DNA of 64,000 bases from Natronospirales bacterium (GCA_021816765.1 JAKAXB010000005.1:114514-178513); one strand, 5' to 3'; positions 1 to 10,376 are shown, counted from the first letter of the stretch. Notes: generated by a model from the sequence alone, not told the origin. Program-made: numbers and translations.

Positions 1-695
1 GGCAGGGGCCGGAACATTCCTCGGCGCGGCTGGAGCGCTATTTGCAGTTGTGCGCGGAGCACAACATGCAGGTGTGCGTACCGTCCACGCCGGCGCAGAT
101 GTTTCATTTATTGCGCCGCCAGGTTATGCGGCCATACCGCAAGCCGCTGGTGATCATGACACCCAAGAGCCTGTTGCGTCACAAGCTGTCGGTATCCGCG
201 CTCGCCGATCTTACCCACGGACGTTTTCACGTGGTCATTCCGGAAATTGATCCGCTGCGTCCGCCCAAGGTCAACCGTGTGGTGTTCTGTTCAGGCAAGG
301 TGTATTTCGATCTGCTGGAAGCGCGCCGTGCCGGCAAAATTGACGACATTGCCGTGGTACGCATTGAGCAGTTGTATCCGTTTCCGCACGACGAATATGC
401 GGAGATCATCAATTTCTACGCCAATGCGCGCGATATCGTATGGTGCCAGGAAGAGCCACAGAATCAGGGTGCCTGGTACGAGATCCGGCATCGCCTGCAG
501 GATCCGCTCAAGGCGCGGCATACACTGAGATATGCGGGACGTGCCGCTTCCGCCTCGCCGGCAGTGGGCTATGCGCAATTGCACCAGCAGCAGCAGCATG
601 CGCTGGTTCAGGACGCCTTGGGGAAAAATACCGAGCCGGCACAATCCGTTGCCGGGGAAAACATTCAGACTAAAGCCGTTTCGGAGCAGGCATGA
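1..695 (+). CDS. sucA: 2-oxoglutarate dehydrogenase E1 component, 3' end (partial)
   Basis: This is the C-terminal 230 or so residues of the thiamine-diphosphate E1 subunit, which decarboxylates 2-oxoglutarate in the TCA cycle. The reading frame is open from base 3, upstream of any start codon, so the gene enters from the left edge. It begins with the family signature [14 protein letters not shown] and continues with PRKPL-like text ([18 protein letters not shown]), both typical of the E1 transketolase C-terminal domain. The stop TGA overlaps the sucB start (ATGA), indicating translational coupling of sucA and sucB. The 40 or so residues at the C-terminus (after about base 570) are low-complexity and extend beyond the usual end. 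The assignment is firm; only the truncation by the window limits it. Confidence 0.95.
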   Translation, partial: QGPEHSSARLERYLQLCAEHNMQVCVPSTPAQMFHLLRRQVMRPYRKPLVIMTPKSLLRHKLSVSALADLTHGRFHVVIPEIDPLRPPKVNRVVFCSGKVYFDLLEARRAGKIDDIAVVRIEQLYPFPHDEYAEIINFYANARDIVWCQEEPQNQGAWYEIRHRLQDPLKARHTLRYAGRAASASPAVGYAQLHQQQQHALVQDALGKNTEPAQSVAGENIQTKAVSEQA

Positions 696-1948
696 GCATC
701 GAAATCAAGGTCCCCCAGTTGCCGGAATCCATCCAGGACGCCACCCTCGTCGGTTGGCACAAGAAGCCGGGTGATACGGTCAAGCGCGACGAGAATCTGG
801 TGGATATCGAGACCGACAAAGTGGTGCTGGAATGCCCGGCCCCCATGGACGGTGTGCTCAAGGAAATCAAAATCCAGGGCGGCACCACCGTCACCGCCGG
901 CCAGGTGATCGCCATTCTGGAGCCAGGTGCGGCGTCAACCGTCAAGCCCACCGCAATCGCATCGGCGGCGCCCGCCGTAGCCGCACCGCCCGCGGTATCC
1001 GTGGCAGCGTCATCGCCCCCCCGGACTGCCGCGCCCACCCGGGCCGGAGAGGAAGCCGGCGCGGGCGAAATGCCGCTCAGCCCATCCGTGCGCCGGCTGG
1101 TGGAGGAGAACCAGCTCGATCCCGCGGGTATCCAGGGCACGGGCCGTGATGGCCGTCTCACCAAAGCTGATGTGCTCGACTACCTCGACAGGGGCGGCAA
1201 GCAGGCGCCGCCGGCCGCGCGTGTGCCCGTCCCCCGTCCGGCGGCGGGTCGCCAGGATCGGCGCGTGCCCATGACGCGCATGCGTGCGCGCATCGCCGAG
1301 CGGCTTACTGAATCTCAGATCAATACCGTGATGCTCACCTCCTTCAACGAGGTGGATCTGTCCGCGGTTATGGCACTGCGCAGCAAATACAAGGACAAAT
1401 TCGAGAAAGAACGGGGCATAAAGTTGGGTTTTATGTCGTTCTTCGTCAAGGCGGTGGTGGAGGCATTGAAGAAATACCCGGTGGTCAATGCCTCGGTGGA
1501 AGGCAGCGACATCATTTACCACGACTACTGGGATATCAGCGTGGCGGTGTCCACGCCGCGCGGACTCGTGACCCCGGTACTGCGTGACGCCGACCAGATG
1601 GATTTCGCCGGGATCGAACAGGCCCTGGCGGATCTTGCGGTACGTGCCCGCGACGGCAAAATCAGCATTGAGGAGCTCACCGGCGGCACCTTCACCATCA
1701 CCAATGGCGGGGTGTTCGGCTCGCTGTTCTCCACGCCCATCATCAATCCGCCGCAGAGTGCCATCCTCGGCATGCATGCCATCAAGGAGCGCGCGGTGGT
1801 GGTGGACGGCCATGTGGCGGCTCGGCCCATGATGTACATCGCCATCACTTACGACCATCGTATTGTGGATGGCCGCGAGGCGGTGCTGTTCCTGGTCTCC
1901 ATCAAGGAGCAACTGGAAGATCCCGCGCGTTTGCTGTTACAGATCTGA
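692..1948 (+). CDS. sucB: Dihydrolipoyllysine succinyltransferase (E2 of 2-oxoglutarate dehydrogenase)
   Basis: E2 core of the 2-oxoglutarate dehydrogenase complex; it transfers the succinyl group from lipoyl to CoA. The 418-residue protein shows the family order. The lipoyl domain is at about 1-77, with the lipoyl lysine in ETDKVVLE. An Ala/Pro-rich linker follows at about 78-130, then a peripheral subunit-binding domain at about 128-165 ([23 protein letters not shown]). The catalytic acyltransferase domain runs from about 190 to the end and carries the active-site His/Asp motif [10 protein letters not shown]. The start ATG overlaps the sucA stop. The neighbours sucA and lpd complete the complex. 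Nothing is missing. Confidence 0.97.
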   Translation: MSIEIKVPQLPESIQDATLVGWHKKPGDTVKRDENLVDIETDKVVLECPAPMDGVLKEIKIQGGTTVTAGQVIAILEPGAASTVKPTAIASAAPAVAAPPAVSVAASSPPRTAAPTRAGEEAGAGEMPLSPSVRRLVEENQLDPAGIQGTGRDGRLTKADVLDYLDRGGKQAPPAARVPVPRPAAGRQDRRVPMTRMRARIAERLTESQINTVMLTSFNEVDLSAVMALRSKYKDKFEKERGIKLGFMSFFVKAVVEALKKYPVVNASVEGSDIIYHDYWDISVAVSTPRGLVTPVLRDADQMDFAGIEQALADLAVRARDGKISIEELTGGTFTITNGGVFGSLFSTPIINPPQSAILGMHAIKERAVVVDGHVAARPMMYIAITYDHRIVDGREAVLFLVSIKEQLEDPARLLLQI

Positions 1949-2023
1949 TTTTTACTCCTTGTCCATAATCTTCCCATTGGGGGGAAGCAGGATGAGGGGA
2001 TATTGCTCAGTAAGGAAAACCAG

Positions 2024-3457
2024 ATGAGTCAAACCTTCGATGTTGTGGTGATCGGCGCCGGTCCGGCCGGTTACGTGGCCGCCATCCGTGCCGCGCAAAA
2101 CGGCCTCAAGACCGCCTGCGTGGACAACTGGAAGAACCTCGACGGCAAGCATGCCTTCGGCGGCACCTGCCTGAATGCCGGTTGTATTCCCTCCAAGGCG
2201 CTGCTGGAATCATCGGAAATGTTCCACAAGGCGCAGCATGAGCTCGCCGCCCATGGCATCCAGGTGGGTAATGCGATGATGAATGTGGCCGTTATGCAGG
2301 CGCGTAAGTCCAGGATCGTACAGAGTCTCACCGGCGGCATTGCCGCGCTGTTCAAGTCCAATAACGTTATCGGCATCCGCGGCACGGCGAAGCTGCTCAA
2401 GAATGGCAGGGTGGAGGTGACCGACTTCGACGCTCCCGATAAGAAAGACACACTCGAAACCAAGCACGTTATCCTCGCCGCCGGTTCGGAGCCGGTGGAA
2501 TTGAAGGTTGCGCCCTTTGACCGCAGGGATATCGTGGATTCCTGGGGTGCATTGGAGTTCCCCACAGCACCCAAACGCCTCGGCGTCATCGGCGGCGGGG
2601 TGATTGGCCTGGAATTGGGCAGCGTGTGGCACCGTCTGGGTTCCCAGGTGACCATCCTCGAAGCCATGGACAATTTCCTGTTCATGACGGATCAGCAGAT
2701 CGCCCAGACAGCGGCACGCGAGTTCAGGAAACAGGGGCTGGATGTCCGCCTGGGCGCAAAAGTCACAGGCGCCGACAAGGGCAAGAGCGGCATCAGCGTG
2801 CATTACGAGGACAGGGATGGCATGCACGACATTGAAGTGGACAAGCTCATCGTCGCCGTGGGCCGGCGTCCCGCCACCCGAAACCTGTTGGAGGAGGGCA
2901 CGGGTGTAAAACGCGACCCGCGCGGATTCATACAGGTGGATAAGGAATGCCGCAGCGGCGTGAAGAATGTCTGGGCTGTCGGCGATTGCGTGCGCGGTCC
3001 CATGCTGGCCCACAAGGGTTCGGAAGAGGGCGTTATGGTAGCGGACCTGATCGCCGGCCGGGTTGCCGAGATGAATTACGCTGTGATCCCCTCGGTCATT
3101 TACACCTGGCCCGAGATTGCCTGGGTGGGTAAGACCGAGGAGGAACTCAAAACACAGGGCGTCCAATACAAGGCCGGCACCTTTCCGTTCACCGCCAACG
3201 GCCGTGCCAAAGCCATGGAGGCACCCGTGGGTTTGGTGAAGATGCTGGCGGATGCCCGCAGTGACGAAATTCTCGGCGTGCACATCGTCGGGCCCCTGGC
3301 GTCAGAAATGATCGCCGAGGCAGTCACCGCCATGGAGTTTCGCGCCAGCGCCGAGGACCTGCAGCGTACCATCCATGCGCACCCGACGCTCTCCGAGGCC
3401 ATGCACGAAGCAGCGCTGGCGGTGGATAAGCATGCTATCCATGCCATCAACAAATAA
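2024..3457 (+). CDS. lpd: Dihydrolipoyl dehydrogenase (E3)
   Basis: FAD-dependent E3 that reoxidises dihydrolipoamide with NAD. The 477-residue protein has an N-terminal FAD-binding GAGPAGYVAA, the redox-active disulfide GGTCLNAGCIPSKALL, an NAD-binding GGGVIGLELG, the second FAD motif VWAVGDCVRGPMLAHK, and a C-terminal dimerisation domain with the catalytic HAHPTLSE. I chose ATG 2024, which is preceded by AAGGA at a good distance; a TTG at 2003 in the same frame would add seven non-conserved residues. It lies 75 bases after sucB and is presumably co-transcribed with it. The enzyme may also be shared with other 2-oxoacid dehydrogenases. Confidence 0.97.
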   Translation: MSQTFDVVVIGAGPAGYVAAIRAAQNGLKTACVDNWKNLDGKHAFGGTCLNAGCIPSKALLESSEMFHKAQHELAAHGIQVGNAMMNVAVMQARKSRIVQSLTGGIAALFKSNNVIGIRGTAKLLKNGRVEVTDFDAPDKKDTLETKHVILAAGSEPVELKVAPFDRRDIVDSWGALEFPTAPKRLGVIGGGVIGLELGSVWHRLGSQVTILEAMDNFLFMTDQQIAQTAAREFRKQGLDVRLGAKVTGADKGKSGISVHYEDRDGMHDIEVDKLIVAVGRRPATRNLLEEGTGVKRDPRGFIQVDKECRSGVKNVWAVGDCVRGPMLAHKGSEEGVMVADLIAGRVAEMNYAVIPSVIYTWPEIAWVGKTEEELKTQGVQYKAGTFPFTANGRAKAMEAPVGLVKMLADARSDEILGVHIVGPLASEMIAEAVTAMEFRASAEDLQRTIHAHPTLSEAMHEAALAVDKHAIHAINK

Positions 3458-3526
3458 CGGGTTATTTTCCATAAGCCAGGGCAGGCCCCTGCAGGCATCT
3501 TTCGTTTTCCGCAGGGCGGTGGGAAC

Positions 3527-4594
3527 ATGGCAACGCGCATGAGCAAGAAACTCATAGCAGTCCTGTGCCTGCTGCTGTCACCGGTCATCGGCTGGTGCGC
3601 GGTGCCCTCCCACGCGGTGGTGTTCATGTACCACCGCTTCGGTGACAACCGTTATCCCTCCACCAATGTCCGCCTCAGCCGTTTTGATGCCCAGCTTGAC
3701 TGGTTGGCGCAGAACCATTATCAGGTGTGGCCGCTGCCGAAGATCGTGGATTACCTCAAGTCAAATAAACCCATCCCCGATCATGTGGTGGCGATTACCA
3801 TCGACGATGCCTATCAAACCGTGTATGAGTACGCCTACCCGCGTCTGAAGGCGCGTGGCTGGCCGTTCACGGTGTTCGTGGAAACCAACTCGGTGGACCG
3901 GCATTTCCCGGATTTCATGACCTGGCATGAATTGCGCGAGATGGGCCGGCACGGCGCCAACTTCGGCGATCATACCCTGAGTCATCCGCACCTGGCCTTC
4001 CGCCTGCCAGGCGAGAGCGATATGGCGTGGGCGGAACGCATGCACCGCGAAATTCTCGGTGCCCAGGCACGCTTGCAGGCGGAACTGGGACCGGGCACCA
4101 ACGAGTCACCGAAACTTTTTGCCTACCCTTACGGTGAGTACGACAGGGACTTGACTGAGCTGGTGAACGGCCTCGGTTTCGTGGCCTTTGGCCAGCAGGC
4201 CGGTGCGCTGGGTGAACCGTTCGATCCGCGCGCGTTGCCGCGTTTTCCCATCGAGGAGGGCTACAGCAGTCTTGCCAGCTTCGCTCTCAAGGCCGCGAGC
4301 CTGCCGCTGCCGATTCAGTCGCTGAGACCCTGGAACCCGTTGGTCACGGCCGCCAACAATCCGCCGCGCCTGGAAGTGAGCCTCGATCCCGGCCGCGTGC
4401 CGCCTGCGACACTGCACTGCTATCTCAACGGTCCACCCATGCCCATCACTTGGCTGAATACTGCACATACCCGCTTCAGCATCCGGGCACCGCAGCCGGT
4501 GGGGGTGGGACGCACCCGCTACAACTGCACCGCACGGGTCAACGGCCGCTATTACTGGTACAGCCAAATCTGGCTGCTGCCGCCGGCATCCTGA
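3527..4594 (+). CDS. Secreted polysaccharide deacetylase family protein (CE4-like)
   Basis: Predicted exported carbohydrate de-N-acetylase of 355 residues. It has a signal peptide (MSKKLIAVLCLLL to about residue 26), then a NodB-type domain at about 28-240. The catalytic/metal-binding motif TIDDAY lies at 91-96 (Asp93, Asp94; TFDD in most relatives) and the zinc-ligand motif HTLSH at 149-153. A C-terminal region of about 100 residues (255-355), rich in beta strand by appearance, has no match I recognise. The family removes N-acetyl or O-acetyl groups from peptidoglycan or exopolysaccharide; the substrate here is unknown. No exopolysaccharide genes are adjacent. ATG 3539 is a possible alternative start. 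Confidence 0.8.
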   Translation: MATRMSKKLIAVLCLLLSPVIGWCAVPSHAVVFMYHRFGDNRYPSTNVRLSRFDAQLDWLAQNHYQVWPLPKIVDYLKSNKPIPDHVVAITIDDAYQTVYEYAYPRLKARGWPFTVFVETNSVDRHFPDFMTWHELREMGRHGANFGDHTLSHPHLAFRLPGESDMAWAERMHREILGAQARLQAELGPGTNESPKLFAYPYGEYDRDLTELVNGLGFVAFGQQAGALGEPFDPRALPRFPIEEGYSSLASFALKAASLPLPIQSLRPWNPLVTAANNPPRLEVSLDPGRVPPATLHCYLNGPPMPITWLNTAHTRFSIRAPQPVGVGRTRYNCTARVNGRYYWYSQIWLLPPAS

Positions 4595-4694
4595 GACGGC
4601 CGAGTGCTTGCGGGTTCAAGCCGGAAGCAGTCTGCGGCCTGTCCCGCTCTGCATCCAAGACCGCCATAACTAAGGAGTGAAGGCACTCGGGGGT

Positions 4695-5567
4695 TTATTC
4701 ACCCAGATTGGTAAGTGAAAGGTTGGCGAGCCCGGAAAGATCATTGCCGCGGATCATGGCGCGGATGCTGGCGATGTACACATCTCCGGTGATGGAATAG
4801 CGGTTCAGCGCCCCCGCCAGTTGGAAAGCATCCAGCGGCTTGCCTGCAGCGCGCATTTGTGCGCGCAGGTTGCGGAAATCCACATAGGCAAAACCGATGT
4901 TGATGTTGTGCAGGTAGGCGCGCACCGAGGTCTGGATGTTGGGATAAACGCGTACCAAGTGGTTGGCGTCGCTGGGACGATCAACGGGCACGCTTCCCTG
5001 GTTCTGGTCCCAGGTCCAGATGCCGAAAAGATTGTTGCCCTCGAGGGCGAAGCGCGAAGTGCCCCAGCCGCTTTCTTGTGCCGCCTGGGCCAGCACCAGC
5101 GCCACGGGCACGATATCCACCCGGTTGAGCAGCGTCTCCCGAACCGTCGGATCGTTCAGGTCGCCCGTGACACGGTATCGGCTGGCGATGGCAACCACTT
5201 CCTGGCCGGCATCGGATTGCGGATCAAGGGCGCCCTGGCCGAATTGCTGCAGCAGAAACACCCGCTGGTTCCAGATACGCAGATTCTCCGCCAGCACAAT
5301 TGGCAACAGCGCGCGGAAGAACACCGTCTTTTTTTCTTCCTTGTCGAGGGTGTCGAGGCCGTAAGGTAGGTTTTCGATGGCGTAGGGCGGTACCGTATCC
5401 TGGGGTGGCCAGGAATAGTCCTCGCTGGAAAAGATGTTTTCCAACGCCGCCGCCGATGGCGGCTTGATGGGAATGAGCTGGACGCTGGCAATAATCGCCG
5501 GGGCGGATTTGGCAGGCGCGTGGTAGTGGCGCCAGACGATGAATCCAGCCACCAGGAAGGGGATCAC
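4695..5567 (-). CDS. Bax-type glucosaminidase domain protein, membrane anchored
   Basis: Predicted peptidoglycan N-acetylglucosaminidase of the Bax family (COG2992 type). The C-terminal half carries the glucosaminidase pattern AQAAQESGWGTSRFALEG followed by NNLFGIWTW, with the catalytic Glu in QESGWG. An N-terminal hydrophobic segment (about 1-15, continuing upstream) should anchor it in the inner membrane with the enzyme domain in the periplasm. The start is uncertain. GTG 5567 falls inside the hydrophobic segment, and the open frame continues upstream through a basic stretch (RRTLAGRIGR) that would fit a cytoplasmic N-terminus, but I see no ATG, GTG or TTG there in frame. It converges on the deacetylase gene at 3527-4594. 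Confidence 0.75.
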   Translation of the reverse strand: MIPFLVAGFIVWRHYHAPAKSAPAIIASVQLIPIKPPSAAALENIFSSEDYSWPPQDTVPPYAIENLPYGLDTLDKEEKKTVFFRALLPIVLAENLRIWNQRVFLLQQFGQGALDPQSDAGQEVVAIASRYRVTGDLNDPTVRETLLNRVDIVPVALVLAQAAQESGWGTSRFALEGNNLFGIWTWDQNQGSVPVDRPSDANHLVRVYPNIQTSVRAYLHNINIGFAYVDFRNLRAQMRAAGKPLDAFQLAGALNRYSITGDVYIASIRAMIRGNDLSGLANLSLTNLGE

Positions 5568-5714
5568 GGAGAGCAGTATGTAGCCCAGAAACCGGCCAAT
5601 CCGGCCCGCCAGGGTTCTGCGAGGCTGACTGCTTCCTTGGCCGCTGATGACCTGCTCCTCGCTGTGCAGACAGGCGGAATTTAGTACATGTGCGGCCCGA
5701 AAGGAACCCCCCGG

Positions 5715-7832
5715 CTAAGCCCGCATGTATCGGCTGGCCCGCAGCACGCCCGCTATCCGGGCAAGGCGCGCCAGCAGGCGCGTGAGATCGCACAGGTCGG
5801 TGACTGTGAGCGTCAGGCGTATCAGCGCCAAGCCGCTGTCTGCCGCAAGCTGGGTTTGCGTGGCCAGTATCCGGATTTTTTCATGGGCGATGGCTGCCGT
5901 GAGTTCGGCAAGCAGGCCACGGCGCTCCCGGGCTTCAATCGCCACTTCCACCGGATAACCCTGTTCACCGCGTTGCCAGGCCACCGCTATCTCCCGATCC
6001 GGTGAACGGGTCAGCAGACGCTTCAGGCCGGCACAGTCCGTCCGGTGCACGCTGATGCCACGGCCGCGGGTAACGTAGCCCCGAACCGTATCGCCCGGCA
6101 GCGGATGGCAGCAGCGGGCGAGGCTGGTGAGCAGGTTGCTGACATCCGCCACCGCAATCGCGGGTGCGGGTGATTTATGCGGCCGTCGTTGTTTCGCCAT
6201 TGACGCGGGCGAGGCAACAGCGGGGGTCCTTGCAGCCAGCTCCCGCTGCAGAGCACCGGCAATCTGCGCGGCGCTGACATCGCCCGCCCCCATGGCGGCA
6301 AACAGTTCATCCAGCGTCGGGAAGGAAAATTGACGCAGCAGCCGTTCAGGGCGGAATTCCCGCAAACCCAGCCGCTCCAGTTCCCGTTCCAGCGCCTCGT
6401 GACCGTGACGGATATTCTGTTGCCGGTCCTGGGCGCGGAAAAAGGCGCGCACTTTGTCGCGCGCGCGACTGGTGGCAAGCAGACCCGTCAGCGGATTGAG
6501 CCAGTCACGGCTGGGTTCCCGTACCCGGCCGGCGAGGATGTCCACCTGGTCGCCGCTTTCAAGTATGCGGGTAAGCACTACCAGGCGGCCGTTCACGCGT
6601 GCGCCGCGGCAGCGGTGGCCCAGATCAGTGTGAATGTAATAGGCGAAATCCAGCGGCGTGGCGCCGCACGGCAAATCCACCACCTCGCCCTTGGGGGTAA
6701 GCACATACACGCGCTCGTCCACCAGTTCGGAACGGAAGCGGTCTATGAAATCCGCATCGCTGTCGTCGGGCGAGAGCAGTTGACGCAGCCAGCCGAGACG
6801 CGTTTCGAGCCCGGCGTCAAAACGCCCGCCTTCCTTGTAGCGCCAGTGGGCAGCCACTCCCCACTCCGCATGCCGGTGCATCTCATGGGTGCGAATCTGG
6901 ATTTCCATGGGGCGGTTATCCGGGCCGATGACCGCCGTATGCAGCGAGCGATAGAGGTTGTCTTTGGGCGCACCGATGTAGTCGTCAAACTCCTTGGGAA
7001 TGGGATGCCAGAGGTTGTGCACCATGCCGAGTGCGGCGTAGCAGTCAGCCGGCGTGTCCACCAGTACGCGGACCGCGCGGATATCACATAGTTCGCTGAA
7101 TTGCAGTTGCTTGCGCTGCAATTTTCGCCAGATACTGTAGAGATGTTTTGGCCGTCCGGCCACGGATGCGGCCACGTTTGCTTCCTGGAGCTTGCGTTCC
7201 AATGTCGCGCTTACCTGGGCAATGAAGGCTTCGCGATCGGTGCGCCGCTCACGCAACCAGCCGGCCACCTGCCGGTAGTGTTCCGGTTGCAGATAGCGAA
7301 ATGCCAGATCCTCCAGTTCCCACTTGAGCTGCCACATGCCGAGGCGGCTGGCGAGTGGTGCATAGATTTCCCGCGTCGCGCGGGCGAGGGCCCGCTGATC
7401 GGCGGGTGGCGCCTTTTTTGCCGTACGCAGATCGTAGAGACGCTCCGCCAGGCGTATCACCAGCACGCGCGCATCGCGGATGACCGCCAGCAGCAATTTG
7501 CGCAGGTTTTCCGCCTGCTCCGGTGAAGGCGGCAAACCCGTCTGCTCGCTGATGCTTTCCACCGCCGGCAGGGCCAGCACCTCCTGCGCCAGCCGGGCAG
7601 CCTCGCTGCCGATCCGAAGATCCAGGGTTTCCGCCGCCCACACACCCGCCGCCGCCAACGGCACCGCATAGCCCGCACGGGCGAGCAGCGCATCCAGTTG
7701 CAATCCGACGAGGATTGCCGCCACGCCTTCGGCCCGGTTGCGTACTGCATCGGGCAGTGTCACCGGGGCGAGATGCGTGAATTCCCCCGCCGCCGGTGCG
7801 GGGAATGTGGCTGAGGCAAGCGGTGTGGGCAT
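5715..7832 (-). CDS. relA: GTP pyrophosphokinase RelA (ppGpp synthetase I)
   Basis: Ribosome-associated alarmone synthetase of 705 residues. The N-terminal pseudo-hydrolase region lacks the HD dyad (the matching stretch reads AAETLDLRIG), so it should not degrade ppGpp. The synthetase domain at about 225-345 has the RelA-class EFDD at 281-284, rather than the RXKD of bifunctional enzymes, followed by APKDNLYRSLHT, where NLY replaces the usual NGY. A TGS domain (VYVLTPKGEVVDLPCGATPL) spans about 375-435, a zinc-finger-like segment with Cys-Cys-His (RCCHPLPGD) lies near 590, and a C-terminal ACT domain covers about the last 75 residues. Length and order are those of RelA. No spoT is in the window. 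Confidence 0.93.
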   Translation of the reverse strand: MPTPLASATFPAPAAGEFTHLAPVTLPDAVRNRAEGVAAILVGLQLDALLARAGYAVPLAAAGVWAAETLDLRIGSEAARLAQEVLALPAVESISEQTGLPPSPEQAENLRKLLLAVIRDARVLVIRLAERLYDLRTAKKAPPADQRALARATREIYAPLASRLGMWQLKWELEDLAFRYLQPEHYRQVAGWLRERRTDREAFIAQVSATLERKLQEANVAASVAGRPKHLYSIWRKLQRKQLQFSELCDIRAVRVLVDTPADCYAALGMVHNLWHPIPKEFDDYIGAPKDNLYRSLHTAVIGPDNRPMEIQIRTHEMHRHAEWGVAAHWRYKEGGRFDAGLETRLGWLRQLLSPDDSDADFIDRFRSELVDERVYVLTPKGEVVDLPCGATPLDFAYYIHTDLGHRCRGARVNGRLVVLTRILESGDQVDILAGRVREPSRDWLNPLTGLLATSRARDKVRAFFRAQDRQQNIRHGHEALERELERLGLREFRPERLLRQFSFPTLDELFAAMGAGDVSAAQIAGALQRELAARTPAVASPASMAKQRRPHKSPAPAIAVADVSNLLTSLARCCHPLPGDTVRGYVTRGRGISVHRTDCAGLKRLLTRSPDREIAVAWQRGEQGYPVEVAIEARERRGLLAELTAAIAHEKIRILATQTQLAADSGLALIRLTLTVTDLCDLTRLLARLARIAGVLRASRYMRA

Positions 7833-7925
7833 GGAAGTCAGCGGGCAAAAGCTGCCGGATTCATGTGTTTACCGTTATCATACTCACTTTGCAAACCTTG
7901 TTATTCACGCTTGAGGAGACCCCCC

Positions 7926-8489
7926 ATGCTGTTGCGCAGTACCGGCCTTTTTGTGGCACTTGCCCTCGCGGCATTTGCCGTCCATGCGGATAACCTGGAT
8001 ATCAATCTGGGCAGTAACGCAGCCTCCATCAACTATACTGCCAATCTGAGCAGCACCGGATTGGAAGGCGACGTCGGCTACCTGCACCACACCGGTTCCG
8101 TGGATATCGGCGATGTGGGATTGCAGGTGGTGGGTAACGCCAACCCGGTGGGTTCACCCCTCATTTTCGCCGTAGGCGGCAAGGTATTCTTTATCAGCCC
8201 CAGGCGATATGCCGGCAACGGCACCGTGCTGGGCCTCGGCGGACGTTTCAATTACACTTGGCCCACCTACAATCGCTTTACCCTTGGCGGCGAACTTTAC
8301 TACGCGCCCAAGATCGTGTCGTTCAACAACGCCGATCGCTATCTGCAATACGGCGTGCGCGCCGGTTACGAAATCCTGCGTAATGCGGAGCTGTATGTGG
8401 GGTACCGGCATATTTCCGGGGCGTTTACCGGCACCGGCACGCTTACGCTGGATAGCGGTTTCGTGGCCGGTTTGAGCCTCACGTTCTGA
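7926..8489 (+). CDS. YfaZ-like outer-membrane beta-barrel protein
   Basis: Small exported protein of 187 residues with a signal peptide (MLLRSTGLFVALALAAFAVHA), then alternating short amphipathic strands ending in the aromatic C-terminal residue typical of outer-membrane barrels (GLSLTF). The content (GLGGRFNYTW, YGVRAGYEI, YVGYRHISG) fits the YfaZ family of predicted outer-membrane proteins. ATG 7926 is preceded by GAGGAG; an upstream in-frame start at 7863 lacks this and would bury the signal peptide. It is transcribed away from relA and sits just ahead of yebC. Its function is unknown in general. Confidence 0.7.
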   Translation: MLLRSTGLFVALALAAFAVHADNLDINLGSNAASINYTANLSSTGLEGDVGYLHHTGSVDIGDVGLQVVGNANPVGSPLIFAVGGKVFFISPRRYAGNGTVLGLGGRFNYTWPTYNRFTLGGELYYAPKIVSFNNADRYLQYGVRAGYEILRNAELYVGYRHISGAFTGTGTLTLDSGFVAGLSLTF

Positions 8490-8513
8490 AGGCGCGACCA
8501 CGCGGGTAAGGTC

Positions 8514-9254
8514 ATGGCGGGTCATAGCAAGTGGGCCAACATTCAGCATCGCAAGAATGCCCAGGACGCCAAGCGCGGCAAGCGGTTCACGCGCCTCATC
8601 CGTGAGATTACCACGGCCGCGCGTCATGGCGATCCAAGTCCGGATTCCAACGCGCGTCTGCGCTTGGCGGTGGACAAGGCGCTCGACGCCAACATGACCA
8701 AGGACACCATCGAGCGCGCTATCAAACGTGGCGCCGGCGAGATCGGAGGTGCAGCCTACGAAGAGATGCGTTACGAAGGCTACGCGCCGGGTGGCGTCGC
8801 CATTATTGTCGAGTGCCTGTCCGACAATCGCACGCGCACCGTGGGCGAGGTGCGTCATACGTTCTCGAAGCACGGCGGCAATCTCGGCGCTGATGGCTCC
8901 GTGAGTTACCTCTTCAACAAGTGTGGAGTCATAACATTCCCACTCAGGCTGAGCGAGGACAAGGTCATGGAAGCGGCGCTGGAAGCGGGCGCGGAAGACG
9001 TGATTGCCAATGACGACGGTATTGAAGTGTTGACGGACCCACTCGCTTTCCATGCAGTGAAATCCGCCATTGAGAAAGCCGGTCTCAAAGCGGAGTCTGC
9101 GGAAGTCACCCTGCGCGCATCCGTATCCGTGCCGCTTGACAGGGTGCACGCGGAAACGGTGCTGAAGTTGCTGGAGGCATTGGAGAATCTGGAGGACGTA
9201 CAGACCGTGTATTCCAATGCGGAATTCCCCGATGAAGTATTGCAGGCTTTATGA
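8514..9254 (+). CDS. yebC: YebC/PmpR family DNA-binding or ribosome-associated regulator
   Basis: Cytoplasmic protein of 246 residues, the usual family length. It opens with the hallmark [18 protein letters not shown] and contains [22 protein letters not shown] and the [14 protein letters not shown] core. Family members are described as transcriptional regulators and, more recently, as factors helping ribosomes at polyproline stretches. It immediately precedes ruvC (19 bases), the common arrangement in gammaproteobacteria. The assignment to the family is firm; its targets cannot be read from the sequence. Confidence 0.95.
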   Translation: MAGHSKWANIQHRKNAQDAKRGKRFTRLIREITTAARHGDPSPDSNARLRLAVDKALDANMTKDTIERAIKRGAGEIGGAAYEEMRYEGYAPGGVAIIVECLSDNRTRTVGEVRHTFSKHGGNLGADGSVSYLFNKCGVITFPLRLSEDKVMEAALEAGAEDVIANDDGIEVLTDPLAFHAVKSAIEKAGLKAESAEVTLRASVSVPLDRVHAETVLKLLEALENLEDVQTVYSNAEFPDEVLQAL

Positions 9255-9273
9255 CCATGTATGAGAAATACAT

Positions 9274-9789
9274 GTGATTTGCATCCTCGGCATTGATCCG
9301 GGATCGCTGTTTACCGGTTACGGCGTGGTGGAAAACGAGGGACAAAACCTGAGGCACGTGGCCAGTGGCTGTATCCGTACCGAAGGCAGGGAATTTACCG
9401 AACGCCTGCGGGAAATATTTTTTGGCATCGGTGCCGTCATGCGGGAATTCACGCCCCACGAGCTGGCGGTTGAAAAGGCTTTTGTGCACAAGAATGTCGA
9501 CAGCGCCCTCAAGCTCGGTCAGGCGCGCGCGGCCGCCATCTGCGGCACCCTGGCCTATGCGCTGCCCCTGCACGAATACACACCGCGGGAAGTCAAGCTC
9601 GCGCTTACCGGCAAGGGCAGTGCCAGCAAGGAGCAGGTGCAGCACATGGTAAAGATACTTTTGGGCCTGCGGGGCAGATTGCAGGCGGACAGCGCGGACG
9701 CGCTGGCGGTGGCCATCTGCCACGCCCATAGCCGTGCTCTCAGGGTCCGGCTTGGCGGGAGTGCCGCACGGCGAAGAGGTGGGCGATGA
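9274..9789 (+). CDS. ruvC: Holliday junction endonuclease RuvC
   Basis: Resolves Holliday junctions by symmetric nicking, working with RuvAB. The 171-residue protein has the four family acidic positions in context: ILGIDPGS near the N-terminus, LAVEKAFVHKNVDSALKLGQ in the middle, and SADALAVAICH near the C-terminus. The start is GTG 9274; the nearby ATG at 9272 is out of frame and runs into a stop at once. The gene overlaps ruvA by four bases (ATGA). The Arg-rich tail (ARRRGGR) is an unremarkable variable end. Confidence 0.95.
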   Translation: MICILGIDPGSLFTGYGVVENEGQNLRHVASGCIRTEGREFTERLREIFFGIGAVMREFTPHELAVEKAFVHKNVDSALKLGQARAAAICGTLAYALPLHEYTPREVKLALTGKGSASKEQVQHMVKILLGLRGRLQADSADALAVAICHAHSRALRVRLGGSAARRRGGR

Positions 9790-10376
9790 TCGGTTTCCTG
9801 CGCGGACTGATTTTGCGCAAGCAGCCGCCGCACCTGTTAATAGACGTGCAGGGGGTGGGGTACGAAGTGGAAGCGCCCATGTCCACCTTCTATAACCTGC
9901 CGGAGGCGGGAGCTGAGGTCATGCTCTATACCCACCTGGTGGTGCGCGAGGACGCGCATAACCTGTTTGGTTTTGGCACGGAGACGGAACGCCGTCTGTT
10001 CCGCGCCCTGATTCGCGTGAACGGCGTCGGTCCGCGCCTGGCCCTTACCATCCTCTCGGGCATCAGTGTGGCCAACTTCTTGCGCTGCGTGCGCGATAAT
10101 GACACAGCGGCCCTCACGCGTTTGCCGGGTATTGGCAAGAAGACCGCGGAACGTCTGGTGGTGGAAATGCGCGACCGCCTGGAAGACGCTGCCAACGGCA
10201 GTTCCGCTGCCACCACGGGTGGCATGCATCCGCGGGAGGAAGCCTTGTCGGCGCTGGTGAGCCTGGGTTATAAACCGCAGGAAGCCAGCCACATGCTGCA
10301 GGGTATAAAGGAATCCGATCTGTCCAGCGAAGAATTCATCCGCCGCGCGTTGCAGAATGCCGTGCGCGCGGGTTAG
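9786..10376 (+). CDS. ruvA: Holliday junction helicase subunit RuvA
   Basis: Junction-binding tetramer that loads RuvB. The 196-residue protein has the N-terminal OB fold ([20 protein letters not shown]), the helix-hairpin-helix pair including [19 protein letters not shown], and a C-terminal RuvB-contacting domain with [16 protein letters not shown]. Its start overlaps the ruvC stop, and ruvB follows after 10 bases, so ruvCAB is one unit. Confidence 0.96.
   Translation: MIGFLRGLILRKQPPHLLIDVQGVGYEVEAPMSTFYNLPEAGAEVMLYTHLVVREDAHNLFGFGTETERRLFRALIRVNGVGPRLALTILSGISVANFLRCVRDNDTAALTRLPGIGKKTAERLVVEMRDRLEDAANGSSAATTGGMHPREEALSALVSLGYKPQEASHMLQGIKESDLSSEEFIRRALQNAVRAG

Noticed and set aside
1010..1912. 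300-codon minus-strand frame opposite sucB
   Set aside because: A shadow of the sucB reading frame; no ribosome site and no recognisable domain.
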